64,000 bases of DNA from contig NZ_LMEO01000045.1 of the NCBI RefSeq assembly GCF_001426375.1, positions 1,333,269-1,397,268 of the forward strand, written 5' to 3'. The notes below the pieces were generated by a model, which saw only the letters and a list, made by a program, of their open reading frames with translations, was not told the DNA's origin and made no database searches. The stretch comes from Paenibacillus sp. Root444D2 (GTDB lineage: Bacteria > Bacillota > Bacilli > Paenibacillales > NBRC-103111). A program made the translations under genes and the position numbers. Positions 40,679-49,929 of this stretch are shown piece after piece; within the stretch, counting starts at the first letter, position 1, and every line of letters starts with the position of its first letter.

Positions 40679-43600
40679 TTACAACTTCTTGCCGATAGCA
40701 ATCCAATTTACGATACCCTCTTGATCCGGTGAAAACTTGGCACGTATAACCGATATTACCGCGTTTTCCATCGATTTAAATTTCACTGATACATAGCAGG
40801 CCTGATGATTCGTCATCGCTGTCAACACATAATTCTCATCCGCAAACTTCTCATCGAAGTGTACGTCCACTTCAATTATTTCATCCTGAATTTTCATTTC
40901 GAAAGGAACGAGCCCGAACTGCTGCGTAATATTTTTTTGCGTGCTTGGCGTCTGCAGAACATTTTCCGTTAACTTCGTTACGGAAAGCGTTCCATCTGCA
41001 ATGTGCTCACTGCTTACAGCATTTGGTTTCAGCTTTGATCCGTCAATGCTGCCGCTCTTAATGTGAAAGTTGCTAATAGCTGCATAAGCCAGTTTGCTGC
41101 CATCAATACTGCCAACCGTAAGCTTCGAACCGTCCAACGCACCGTCTGCCAGATGGCTGCTATTCACTGCGCCAGCAACCAACTTGCTGCCATCAACGCT
41201 GCCAGCTGTCAGCTTCGATCCGTCTACGGAACCGGGGGCCAGATGACTGCTGTCCACGGCTCCAAACGCCAACTTACTGCTATCTACACTTCCTACTGCA
41301 AGCTTCGCTGCATCCACAGCGCCATCCATCAGGTGCTCATTCCTTACCGCACCCTCTACCAATTTACTGCTATCCACACTGCCTGCCGTCAGCTTGTGAC
41401 CATCTACCGCGGCGTCAGCCAGATGCTCCTTAGTTACTGCGCCAACCATAATCTTACTGCCATCTACACTTCCTGGGGCCAACTTCGAACCTGATACAGC
41501 TTTATCGACAAGGTGTTCACCACTCACCGAGCCGCTGGCCAATTTACTACCGTTCACACTGCCGCCAGCCAGCTTCGCCTCATCCACTGCACCATCCGCC
41601 AGATGTCCATTCGTAATAGCGCCTGCGATGATCTTACTTCCATCCACGCTGCCAATGGTCAAATGATAGTTGCTAATGATGCCAGAGGCCAACTTGCTGC
41701 CATCAATACTTCCCGCAGCTAGCTTCGCGCCATACAATGCGCCATCAGCGAGATGATCGCCGCTAACAGCACCTGCGGTCAACTTACTGCCATCAACACT
41801 TCCTGCTGCCAGCTTAGCCCCATCAACAGCACCGTCGATAAGGTGAGCGTTGTTGACAGATGCAGCTGTCAGCTTGCTGCCATCTACACTTCCTGCGGCT
41901 AGCTTCGTATTATCCACTGCACCTTCTGCGATATGAAAACCACTAACTGCGCCAGATACCAGCCTGCTGCCATCCACACTGAACGGTGCCAACTTGCCGC
42001 TTGTGATGATTCCGTCTCCCAAATGCTCATTCGTAATCGCACCTGCCACTAGCTTGCTGCTGTCCACACTGTTTGGAGCCAACTTTGATGCATTAATGGA
42101 TCCAGTAGCAATGTGATCGCTGTTCACGGCCCCAGTGACTAACTTACTGCTGTCAACCGTACCTGCTGCCAGCTTCGCACTCGTAACGGAGCCATCAATG
42201 AGGTGACCGCTGCCAACCGTTCCTTGAGCTAATTTACTACTTCCTACACTGCTGTCAGCGAGCTTTGACCCATCCACGATGCCATTCGCTAAGTGCTCAT
42301 TATTTACAGCGCCTGCCGCCAGCTTCGATCCATCTACAACGCTATCAATGAGATGTTCCCGATGAACCGAACCCGCCATTAACTTCGTCGCATCCACACA
42401 ACCTGCTGCCAACTTCACAGCATCTACAACACCATCTGACAGATGCTCATTCCTTATCAAGCCCGTTGTCAACTTACTGCCGTCAACGCTGCCTGTCGCC
42501 AGCTTCGCTCCATACACCGCGTTATCCGCTAGATGATAGTTACTAACAGCGCCAAGTATTAATTTGCTTCCGTCTACCGAATTCGCAGCAAGCTTATCAT
42601 TATCAACAGCACCGATAGCCAGATGTTCGGTGTCAACAACCCCAAATCCTAGCTTTGTACCATCCACAGCGCCATCAGACAGATGTTTGCTCGTAACTGA
42701 TCCTAGAGACAGCTTTGTACCGTCTACGCTGCCCATTGCCAGCTTCGAACTGCTTACAACACCATCCACTAAGTGCTCACTATTTACAGCAAGCGCTGAA
42801 ATTTTGGAACTCGTGACAGCACCGTCTGCCAAATGTCTTCCGCTTAGTGCCCCGCTCACTAACTTGCTGCCATGAATACTTTCATTAGCCAGTTTAGCTG
42901 CTGTAATTGCCCCGTCAGCGATATGTTCACTATTAACAGCTTTCACAGTGATTTTGCGACTTGTCACACTCGCATCAGCTAAATTGGCTTCCATCACCGC
43001 TTGATCATCCAGTTTCCTTGTTGTGACTGCTCGATCCTGGAGTATTTTGGACGATACGGATTCAGCTTGCAGATGCTGCGTTCCAACCGCTCCGTTTGCC
43101 AGCTTCTCTTCTGTAACAGCTCCTTGAGCAAGTGTTTCAGACGTGATCGATCGTTCGACAAGTTTGGTTCCTTCCAGACTTCGGTCAGCGAAAATACCAA
43201 TATTAATTGAACCTTGGGCTAAATGTTCGGACGTTATTGCACCTGGTTTAATGTGCATCCCTTTAATAATTTTCTCTTGCAAATGGCGGGTTTCAACAGA
43301 CATTGAGGCCATTTTGCTGCTCGTTACAGCTTCTTCCGCGATTTTACTCGTTGTAATTGTTTCATCTTGCATATGAAGGGTTGTAATGGCCTCTTCAGCT
43401 ATGTGTTCGCGCTGAACCGCTAACCACGCAATTTGTTTCCCGCCGATGGCTTGCTCGGCGACATGCTCCGAACGAATCACATTTAACCCGATCTTATCCC
43501 CGGTAACAATCCCATTCTGAAGGTGCTCTTTCCCAATTGCCTGATGGGTAATGTGTTGACCGAGTACGGCTACATCCTTCAAATGGATACTACTAATGAT

Positions 43601-45349
43601 GCCTTCTTGCAAATGTCCTGTTTTGATGGAACTCGGAGAGATTTTATCTGAAGTTACACTTTCTTCCTTCAACTTCGAAGTATCTACACTGCCCTCTGAT
43701 AATTTCTCATTCGTCACAGAACCCGCTTCAAGCTTAGCAGTAGAAATGATATGATCAGCCAAATGTGTATTCTGTATGGATTGTGTTTTAATATGTCTTC
43801 CTTCAACCGAGCCTTCGGCTAATTTAGAAGAGGTGATCGTTCCATCTTGAAGCTTTGAAGGCGTTATTTCACCATCAATCAAATGCCTATTACCAATCGT
43901 TTGACTGCGAATGTGCTTTCCTTCAACAAGGTCTTCTACCAATTTAGCTGATGTAATGGACCCATCTTTCAGTTTCGAGTTCGAAATGATAGCATCCGCA
44001 AGATGCTGGCTTTGAATGGCATTAGGATGAATGTGATTATCCATAATGAGGTTTTCTGCCAACTTATCCGATGTAATGCTTCCATCTGAAAGCAAGCTTC
44101 CATATAAAGCACCACTCGCAATATGCTCCGCATGAATCGAGCTTGCAGCAATATGACGACTGGTGATTGCTTCTTCGGTTATATGTTCACCATAGATGGA
44201 GGATTCCTGCAAATGTTTCGTCTCAATCGCAAGTGGAGCAATCTTCACGCTCGATACAGCCATATCCGCAATCTGATCGTGATTTACGGCATCCCACGCC
44301 AGCTTCTCTGTTGTGATCGACTCATTTTTCAAATGAAAGTTCTCAATCGCAAGATCAGCAATATGCGTTGTTTCGATTTGACGCGGAGCAATATTATGAC
44401 TTAGAACACTGCCATTAGCCAAGTGCTCTCCATAAATGCTTTGTGGTTGAAAATGAACGGAGGTAATGCTCGCATTGGCGATTTTCTCTTCGGTCACAGC
44501 CTGATCTCTTAACTTATCCGTTGTAACGGAAGCATCCGTCAGCTTGGCGGTATCAATAATATAATTGGACAAATGCTTTGCTTGCACGGCGCCACTATGA
44601 ATTTTCTCTCCAGTTATCGCTTGATTATCAATGAGTTCGCTCGTAATGATCAGCTCAGATAAATGTTGTGGAAGAATGGAACCGTGAGCTATTTTTAAGG
44701 AATCAATGGTTTGATCGGCAAGTTTATCGGCTGTGATACTATTGTCCAACAGTTTACTGCCTGGAATGGATTCATCCTGAATTTTATCACCCAAGATACT
44801 ATGCGGGGCAATATGTTCATCGTTGATCGCTTGATGAGCGATCTTATCTCTTGTTACACTTCCCGGAGCAAGCTTCGAGTTTTCGATAGCAAAATCCTTC
44901 AGAGCCTTAGTACCGATACTGAGTGGTTTGATTTTACTCTCATCAACAGAGCGATTTGCAATTTTCTCCCAAGTAATCGCTTCTTCCACAATATCATCTG
45001 TATAGACGACAGGGTTTGCAAATTTCCCCGTTTTCCTTTCAGAGAGCAATAACAGCGGTGGTGCGGGAGCGGTAGAAGTAGTGGAAACCTTCATAAGATT
45101 GGTTTGCTTGTTAATTTTGGACGTTTCTACTGGGGATTTCACATTTCCTTTGACTGGCGGAAGTGGATCACTCGGTACCGTCTTCTGAACGGGTTCGACT
45201 TTCTCTATTTTCTCTGCTTTCTCTGCTTTTTCTTGCTTCACTGGAGCTGATACTGGTTCAATCTCATCTATCCAATCCAGTTCGTTCACCCTGCTGGAGT
45301 TCACTTTTTGCACAAATGGTCTTACTCTGCTGCTCTTACGCTTAGTCAT
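40679..45349 (-). CDS. Giant decapeptide-repeat protein with C-terminal H-lectin-like domain
   Basis: 1,556 residues from ATG 45349 (GAGAGGAG upstream); the frame opens 21 nt earlier. Counting from the longer frame: residues 1-130 are a charged, Lys/Glu/Pro-rich head (EKAEKAEKIEKVEP). Residues 131-1470 are exactly 134 ten-residue units with no gap, consensus [S/A][V/I]xxx[K/H][L/I]xxx, for example SVDESKIKPL and SVDGSKLTAG. In the C-terminal half, units group in threes (two KL units, one HL unit), giving 90-bp DNA repeats much more alike than the N-terminal ones. The final 93 residues form a beta domain ending GIVNWIAIGKKL, like H-type lectin or tail-fibre tips. No signal peptide. Probably a fibrous spore-surface protein folded as a beta-solenoid; structure and place are inference. 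Confidence 0.85.
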   Translation of the reverse strand: MTKRKSSRVRPFVQKVNSSRVNELDWIDEIEPVSAPVKQEKAEKAEKIEKVEPVQKTVPSDPLPPVKGNVKSPVETSKINKQTNLMKVSTTSTAPAPPLLLLSERKTGKFANPVVYTDDIVEEAITWEKIANRSVDESKIKPLSIGTKALKDFAIENSKLAPGSVTRDKIAHQAINDEHIAPHSILGDKIQDESIPGSKLLDNSITADKLADQTIDSLKIAHGSILPQHLSELIITSELIDNQAITGEKIHSGAVQAKHLSNYIIDTAKLTDASVTTDKLRDQAVTEEKIANASITSVHFQPQSIYGEHLANGSVLSHNIAPRQIETTHIADLAIENFHLKNESITTEKLAWDAVNHDQIADMAVSSVKIAPLAIETKHLQESSIYGEHITEEAITSRHIAASSIHAEHIASGALYGSLLSDGSITSDKLAENLIMDNHIHPNAIQSQHLADAIISNSKLKDGSITSAKLVEDLVEGKHIRSQTIGNRHLIDGEITPSKLQDGTITSSKLAEGSVEGRHIKTQSIQNTHLADHIISTAKLEAGSVTNEKLSEGSVDTSKLKEESVTSDKISPSSIKTGHLQEGIISSIHLKDVAVLGQHITHQAIGKEHLQNGIVTGDKIGLNVIRSEHVAEQAIGGKQIAWLAVQREHIAEEAITTLHMQDETITTSKIAEEAVTSSKMASMSVETRHLQEKIIKGMHIKPGAITSEHLAQGSINIGIFADRSLEGTKLVERSITSETLAQGAVTEEKLANGAVGTQHLQAESVSSKILQDRAVTTRKLDDQAVMEANLADASVTSRKITVKAVNSEHIADGAITAAKLANESIHGSKLVSGALSGRHLADGAVTSSKISALAVNSEHLVDGVVSSSKLAMGSVDGTKLSLGSVTSKHLSDGAVDGTKLGFGVVDTEHLAIGAVDNDKLAANSVDGSKLILGAVSNYHLADNAVYGAKLATGSVDGSKLTTGLIRNEHLSDGVVDAVKLAAGCVDATKLMAGSVHREHLIDSVVDGSKLAAGAVNNEHLANGIVDGSKLADSSVGSSKLAQGTVGSGHLIDGSVTSAKLAAGTVDSSKLVTGAVNSDHIATGSINASKLAPNSVDSSKLVAGAITNEHLGDGIITSGKLAPFSVDGSRLVSGAVSGFHIAEGAVDNTKLAAGSVDGSKLTAASVNNAHLIDGAVDGAKLAAGSVDGSKLTAGAVSGDHLADGALYGAKLAAGSIDGSKLASGIISNYHLTIGSVDGSKIIAGAITNGHLADGAVDEAKLAGGSVNGSKLASGSVSGEHLVDKAVSGSKLAPGSVDGSKIMVGAVTKEHLADAAVDGHKLTAGSVDSSKLVEGAVRNEHLMDGAVDAAKLAVGSVDSSKLAFGAVDSSHLAPGSVDGSKLTAGSVDGSKLVAGAVNSSHLADGALDGSKLTVGSIDGSKLAYAAISNFHIKSGSIDGSKLKPNAVSSEHIADGTLSVTKLTENVLQTPSTQKNITQQFGLVPFEMKIQDEIIEVDVHFDEKFADENYVLTAMTNHQACYVSVKFKSMENAVISVIRAKFSPDQEGIVNWIAIGKKL

Positions 45350-45384
45350 AGACTCCTCTCCATTCTCCAAGAATTAGTCACTTG

Positions 45385-45412
45385 TAACATATTCAGTCTC
45401 CGCCCGATAGGT
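45385..45412 (-). promoter_or_regulatory. Near-consensus SigK promoter of the giant repeat gene
   Basis: Minus strand AC (45412-45411), 17-bp spacer, AATATGTTA (45393-45385), one mismatch (A for C) from CATANNNTA. It is 36 nt before the ATG at 45349. This has the same geometry as the divergent promoter at 45550. Confidence 0.5.
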
Positions 45413-45549
45413 ACGCTAGCCCGAGAAAATGTGCGCTAACCTAGATAAATGGTCGAATTCACCAACTACTCTCTATACATATGCGGATTAAAAGGCGAAG
45501 CTTGGGCATTTGTTCTATTTCCTCTTGGAAAGTATAAGCATCCGTACAA

Positions 45550-45577
45550 ACAAGCACCCCTGCTTTTCCATAAACTA
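45550..45577 (+). promoter_or_regulatory. SigK-type promoter of the YheC/D-like gene
   Basis: AC (45550-45551, in AACA), 17-bp spacer, CATAAACTA (45569-45577): full match to AC-N16/17-CATANNNTA. It lies 52 nt before the start codon. Confidence 0.75.
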
Positions 45578-45628
45578 AGGAGAGTCTCCATTTCATAAAA
45601 GCCCTCTGAAGAAGAAGGAGTGAAGTAG

Positions 45629-46729
45629 ATGGCAAATCCCTATGTGGGTATTTTAGTCAACGATTCCTTATACGCAGGCATTCCCCTAGGGAACACGCAG
45701 TATGAAGCTATTCCATATTATGATGAAGCTGGCAAGCATTACGGTGTAACTCCTTGTTATTTCCGCCTCCAGGATGTCCAAATCGATAAGATGAAAGTAC
45801 ACGCTTATGTACAAGAAGGTCGTTGCTTTGAGCTAAAATGGTTGGATCTTCCCAAGGTTATCCACAATCGAGCGATTTATTTGGACCATGCTTCTTATCA
45901 GAAACTGGAGGAATGGACCAAACGAGGCGTCATCTTGTTTAACAGATGGAATCGCTATAGCAAACTTCGAATTCACGATCTTTTGATGAAAAATGATAGT
46001 ATTCGCCCCCATCTGCCAGGGACTTATCCAGCTACCTTGAAAAATATGAAAATCATGATGTCAACCTACGACTCTCTCATTATTAAACCAACCAATTCTA
46101 GCATCGGACGTGGTGTGATGAAAATGGATCGCCGTGTCAGGAGCTGGACGCTCATTTACCCGGCAAGCATGAAGATCAGCAACCGAATCTGGCGGACAGT
46201 AAGCTTCCGTCATTACCTTCCCTTGACCTTACGTCGCAAAATCCAAAGCAAAACCTACATGATTCAGCAGCGTCTGCCCCTGGCTACATTTGATGGCCGC
46301 CCCTTCGATCTTCGCATATCTGTTCAACGCGGGGCATCAGGAGAATGGGGGATAACAGGTATGGTTGCGAAAGTCGCGTCACGCGAACTCTTTCTCACCA
46401 ACGTAGCGCAGGGTGGAGAATTGCAAACTTTACCCCATATTCTAACCACCGAATACCCTCACCTTAATCAAGAAGACGTATTACACCAAATTACCGACTT
46501 CTCCCTGCGTATAGCCCGGCATCTCAGTACAGAACTGCCCTACTTAGCTGATATCGGGCTTGATGTAGGGATCACATGCTACGGATTTCCATTATTTATT
46601 GAATGTAATGGAAAAGATCAACGCTACAGCTTCCTTAATGCCAACATGCAGGAGATATGGAAAGCTACTTATTTTAACCCTATCGCCTATGCCAAATTCT
46701 TGTTAGATGGCGGCATCCCCCCACTATAA
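45629..46729 (+). CDS. YheC/YheD family endospore coat-associated ATP-grasp protein
   Basis: 366 residues. N-terminal YheC/D domain (GILVNDSLYAGIPLG; HNRAIYLDHASYQKLEEWTK) and a C-terminal ATP-grasp fold with SLIIKPTNSSIGRGVMKM as the nucleotide-binding loop, PFDLRISVQRGASGEWGITG and a metal-binding DIGLDVGI..FIECNGKDQR. In Bacillus these are spore-coat-associated proteins of unknown reaction, perhaps a ligase. A complete SigK-type promoter precedes it and it diverges from the giant repeat gene, which supports a late-sporulation role for both. Confidence 0.88.
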   Translation: MANPYVGILVNDSLYAGIPLGNTQYEAIPYYDEAGKHYGVTPCYFRLQDVQIDKMKVHAYVQEGRCFELKWLDLPKVIHNRAIYLDHASYQKLEEWTKRGVILFNRWNRYSKLRIHDLLMKNDSIRPHLPGTYPATLKNMKIMMSTYDSLIIKPTNSSIGRGVMKMDRRVRSWTLIYPASMKISNRIWRTVSFRHYLPLTLRRKIQSKTYMIQQRLPLATFDGRPFDLRISVQRGASGEWGITGMVAKVASRELFLTNVAQGGELQTLPHILTTEYPHLNQEDVLHQITDFSLRIARHLSTELPYLADIGLDVGITCYGFPLFIECNGKDQRYSFLNANMQEIWKATYFNPIAYAKFLLDGGIPPL

Positions 46730-46830
46730 ACCAAGGATAAACGACTCCGTCGTCCTTCTGGGACGAGCGCGTTTGTATCAAGACTGATGACGCGAAGTGT
46801 AATAAAACTTATACTTTCTTATCTACGCGC

Positions 46831-46876
46831 AAAAAAAAAAACACCGTGCTGCGAATAAATCCGCAGGAACGGTGTT
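46831..46876 (-). terminator. Terminator of the NagZ-like gene
   Basis: AACACCGT pairs with ACGGTGTT around an inner CTGCG/CGCAG arm, followed on the minus strand by ten Ts. The stem starts at the stop codon. Confidence 0.9.
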
Positions 46877-48158
46877 ATTTGTTTGCATTTGTTCCTAATA
46901 CGCTTTGAACCTCAGCGTTCAGTTTCTTCGTATCAGGGACTTTAATCGGACGATCATTTAGTTGGTATTTTTGTTTCACCTTCGTGACTTGACGAACACT
47001 TTGGTTGATTGTTTCCATCGGTATTCGCCCGGATTGAACGGCTTTTCGCAGTGCCTCTATGACCGTTACGACCCTCTCATACTCATGTCCGACCATAATG
47101 ACATTTGCCCCCGCAAGAACAGACTTTACGGCGGCCTCACCCTGATCATAGTTCTTGATGATGGCCCCCATCGTCATATCATCGGTCATGATGAGTCCCT
47201 CAAACCCCATTTCCTTGCGCAAAAGATCTGTCATAATCTTTTTCGACATCGAAGCAGGATTCTGAGCATCCACTTTAGGCAGCAGAATATGAGCGACCAT
47301 GACCGCATCAGCCTGATGCTTGAAAGCTTCTGCGAACGGAACCAGCTCAAGCTTACGTAAGCGTGCGAGGTCATTTTGGACGATCGGCAGTCCCACATGC
47401 GAATCTACCGAAGTATCACCATGCCCTGGAAAATGCTTTACAACAGGGACAACCTGCTGTTTCTGCAGTCCATTCATCATTTGAACACCAAAGCTGCTCA
47501 CGATAGAAGCGTTAGATCCGAAGGAACGATCGCCAATGACCGGATTATTAGGGTTACTATTGACATCCAAATCGGGTGCGAAATCCATATTTAAGCCATA
47601 AGCATTTAGTTCTTTTCCAAGAAGTTGGCCGATATTATATGCCAGCGCAGGACGGCCCGTCTTACCGATGTCTTTGCTGGTCGGTGTTTTCGTAATCTCA
47701 TCCGGCAACCTTGTCACTCTGCCGCCTTCTTCATCTACACCCAACCAAAGCGGAAGCTTATTCACGGCATTCGTCAGTTTCAATTCATTAACTAGATCTA
47801 CCAACTGAGTCGTATTTTTCACATTAGGCTTGTATAATATAATCCCGCCAACGTGATAAGTTTCAATCAGTGCACGTGCATGTACATTCATACTGTACTC
47901 ATCGATTCCCGCTATAATCATTTGTCCTATCTTTTCTTCCAGCGTCATCGCCACAGCATCGCTTGTTGCGACTGGTGTTGGTATTGGAGTCGGTGTTGGT
48001 GTAGTTTCCACTCTCGGCGGTGTCGCGGCGGGTGCTGAGGAAGATGGACTGACTCCCGGTCCCGGGTGAGACGACGAACAGCCTGTTAAGAGCAGTGAGA
48101 ACGCAGCTGCGAACCAAGCACCCCTGATCAATAATGGTAAATCTCGTTTCATCTTCAT
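46875..48158 (-). CDS. nagZ: Lipoprotein beta-N-acetylhexosaminidase, GH3 (NagZ/YbbD-like)
   Basis: 427 residues. Lipoprotein signal: basic start MKMKRDLPLLIRG, hydrophobic stretch and lipobox LLTGC (Cys27), then a Ser/Pro/Thr linker. The GH3 domain has the NagZ active-site loop KHFPGHGDTSVDSHVGLP carrying the Asp-His pair, plus DEEGGRVTRL and GLIMTDDMTMGAI with the nucleophile Asp. It removes GlcNAc from wall muropeptides outside the membrane. Unlike B. subtilis NagZ it lacks the long second domain. ATG 48158 and 48152 are both possible starts. Confidence 0.9.
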   Translation of the reverse strand: MKMKRDLPLLIRGAWFAAAFSLLLTGCSSSHPGPGVSPSSSAPAATPPRVETTPTPTPIPTPVATSDAVAMTLEEKIGQMIIAGIDEYSMNVHARALIETYHVGGIILYKPNVKNTTQLVDLVNELKLTNAVNKLPLWLGVDEEGGRVTRLPDEITKTPTSKDIGKTGRPALAYNIGQLLGKELNAYGLNMDFAPDLDVNSNPNNPVIGDRSFGSNASIVSSFGVQMMNGLQKQQVVPVVKHFPGHGDTSVDSHVGLPIVQNDLARLRKLELVPFAEAFKHQADAVMVAHILLPKVDAQNPASMSKKIMTDLLRKEMGFEGLIMTDDMTMGAIIKNYDQGEAAVKSVLAGANVIMVGHEYERVVTVIEALRKAVQSGRIPMETINQSVRQVTKVKQKYQLNDRPIKVPDTKKLNAEVQSVLGTNANK

Positions 48159-48221
48159 CTACCTTCCCTTTTGAACCTAATCTTCTTAACGATCCTCAAC
48201 CTGAAATTGTTGCATGACCGA

Positions 48222-48518
48222 TTATTCACTTCTAAGCTCTTTCAGCGTCCATCTCAGTAACGTGTAAATCCCATAACACCCCAAGTAAGCTCCGCTTAAC
48301 AGGAATAGCTCATTTTGAAAAATGCCGTGAATATTCGTCATAAATACCGTCTCATCTCTTAAAATCTCATATATAGCGAGCACGCTGATGATACCAAACA
48401 CATAGGCACACCCCACTGCCAGCACATGATATACAATTCGGCACATTGTGAACAGCCAAGCACTGATTAACATGCAAATCGGAATCAGAATACTAAGTAC
48501 CACGATTATTATGGGCAT
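48222..48518 (-). CDS. Small membrane protein of unknown function
   Basis: 98 residues with about three hydrophobic segments (PIIIVVLSILIPICMLISAW; YHVLAVGCAYVFGIISVLAI; ELFLLSGAYLGCYGIYTLL) and a short charged end (KELRSE). The pattern is that of a small polytopic membrane protein common in Paenibacillus; no family name is certain. It stands upstream of nagZ in the same direction with 63 nt between. Confidence 0.65.
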   Translation of the reverse strand: MPIIIVVLSILIPICMLISAWLFTMCRIVYHVLAVGCAYVFGIISVLAIYEILRDETVFMTNIHGIFQNELFLLSGAYLGCYGIYTLLRWTLKELRSE

Positions 48519-48685
48519 GTTGTTATTTCACCTCATCAACAGCATTGACGGTTTCCTTTCCGGAAATACCAAAGGCATATTAATCCATTTTGTGATATGA
48601 TTGATAGTGATAGTAAAGCGTTTACATGAAGGCTTCTCCTGCTAGGATCCGGCTCGTATCCATCACAAGGAAAAGAGGTCTATTA

Positions 48686-48886
48686 ATGAAAAAGAATATC
48701 GTCTTACAGTATTCGCTGCCCTTAGATGCTTCCTTTGAGCTAATCGCAAGCTGCAAGTCCTGTACGAGTATTTCTGATCATTCATCTCGAACCCCTGTCC
48801 AATGTATCAAGTTCGCCGGCTCCTCGGTTCCCATCTCCGTTAACCTCGCTACCTGCTATACCTGCGGGGATTATAAGCAAAGCTAG
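48686..48886 (+). CDS. Small Cys-rich protein (possible zinc ribbon)
   Basis: 66 residues from ATG 48686, which has AAAAGAGGTC upstream; an in-frame ATG at 48626 has none. It has two Cys pairs, CKSC and CYTC, a spacing suited to binding one zinc ion, and a short N-terminus KKNIVLQYSLPLDASFELIA. It ends CGDYKQS before a terminator. It is a single-gene unit and no family is recognised. Confidence 0.55.
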   Translation: MKKNIVLQYSLPLDASFELIASCKSCTSISDHSSRTPVQCIKFAGSSVPISVNLATCYTCGDYKQS

Positions 48887-48900
48887 CATATTCCACCTCA

Positions 48901-48923
48901 AACAGCCATTAGGCTGTTTTTTT
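48901..48923 (+). terminator. Terminator after the small Cys-rich gene
   Basis: AACAGCC, ATTA loop, GGCTGTT followed by a T run. Confidence 0.9.
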
Positions 48924-49022
48924 CTTGCACTTACCTTGCATTCCTTCCTCATTCGACAATTGATTCTTTTACCTTTCTGTGGCAAGATTAGCGAAGAACA
49001 ATATATAGGGATCTTTGATCTT

Positions 49023-49079
49023 GATCAAAGTCTCTCCGCACGAAGGAAGCATTGATCCGTGATCGATCAAAGTCTCTCC
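49023..49079 (+). repeat. 15-bp direct repeat upstream of psd
   Basis: GATCAAAGTCTCTCC occurs at 49023-49037 and again at 49065-49079, 42 bp apart (four helical turns). Both copies sit in short GATC/TTGATC palindromes. Located 32-88 bp before psd, they could bind a regulator. Confidence 0.55.
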
Positions 49080-49110
49080 TAAACACGAATGAACAGGAGT
49101 TTTTCAATCT

Positions 49111-49899
49111 ATGTCTAAACCATTTTTTCGATTGCTAACGGAGCTGTCTTCACGCAAATGGGTGTCCCAAGTGACAGGTGCTTTTGCCAGATCCAAAGCA
49201 AGCCGGATCTTCATTCCTCGCTTTGCCCAAACCTACGGAATACGCATCGAAGATGCTGAGAAGCATTTACAGGATTATAAATCTTTGAATGATTTCTTCA
49301 CACGCAGATTAAAGCCAGGGTTACGCCCTATTCACGAAGACCTAACTCGCGTTGTGAGTCCTGTTGATGCCATGATTACGGGTATCGGCGACATTAAAAA
49401 AGGCTTGATTGTGAATGTCAAAGGTCAAGACTACACCATCGAAGAGCTGCTTAATCGTTCCCCTCGTACGGTCAACTATAAGAATGGCTTTTATTTTGTT
49501 CTGTACCTAAGTCCTACCGACTACCACCGCATTCATTCGCCGATTTCAGGTGATGTGCTTGAGAGCGAGCATGTCCTTGGGAAAGTATATCCTGTGAATG
49601 AGTTTGGCCTTCGTCATATGAAGAGAGTACTAAGTCGTAACGAACGGTTAATCACATTTATCCAGCACAATGCCGGTGAAGTTGCTGTGGTAAAGGTTGG
49701 GGCCCTTAACGTAAGTTCTATTCAATATGTGAAGCCTCTTCCCAAAACGCTTGAGCGAGGTCAAGAACTAGCCTACTTCGAGTTTGGTTCAACGGTCGTT
49801 CTCCTTTTTGAAGATGATATGTTTGAGCCTCGCCCAGATCTGCAGCTCGGTTCTAAAGTTAAAATGGGAGAAGACCTCGGCCGTTTCCTAGAAAAATAA
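49111..49899 (+). CDS. psd: Phosphatidylserine decarboxylase proenzyme
   Basis: 262 residues, type of Bacillus Psd. Text DFFTRRLKPGLRPI and VSPVDAMITGIGDIKKG near the N-terminus; DYHRIHSPISG carries the catalytic His; the self-cleavage site is in FEFGSTVVLLFE, where Ser becomes the pyruvoyl group. It makes phosphatidylethanolamine at the membrane. The start ATG follows AACAGGAG. pssA is not next to it. Confidence 0.92.
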   Translation: MSKPFFRLLTELSSRKWVSQVTGAFARSKASRIFIPRFAQTYGIRIEDAEKHLQDYKSLNDFFTRRLKPGLRPIHEDLTRVVSPVDAMITGIGDIKKGLIVNVKGQDYTIEELLNRSPRTVNYKNGFYFVLYLSPTDYHRIHSPISGDVLESEHVLGKVYPVNEFGLRHMKRVLSRNERLITFIQHNAGEVAVVKVGALNVSSIQYVKPLPKTLERGQELAYFEFGSTVVLLFEDDMFEPRPDLQLGSKVKMGEDLGRFLEK

Positions 49900-49929
49900 A
49901 GGGAATATGTGATTGGAGAGGAGAGAACC

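Noticed and set aside
41000..43000. Dense 30/90-bp tandem repeats suggestive of a CRISPR array or satellite
   Set aside because: They keep one reading frame with a ten-residue amino-acid period over 4 kb and have no unique spacers; they are the coding repeats of the giant protein.
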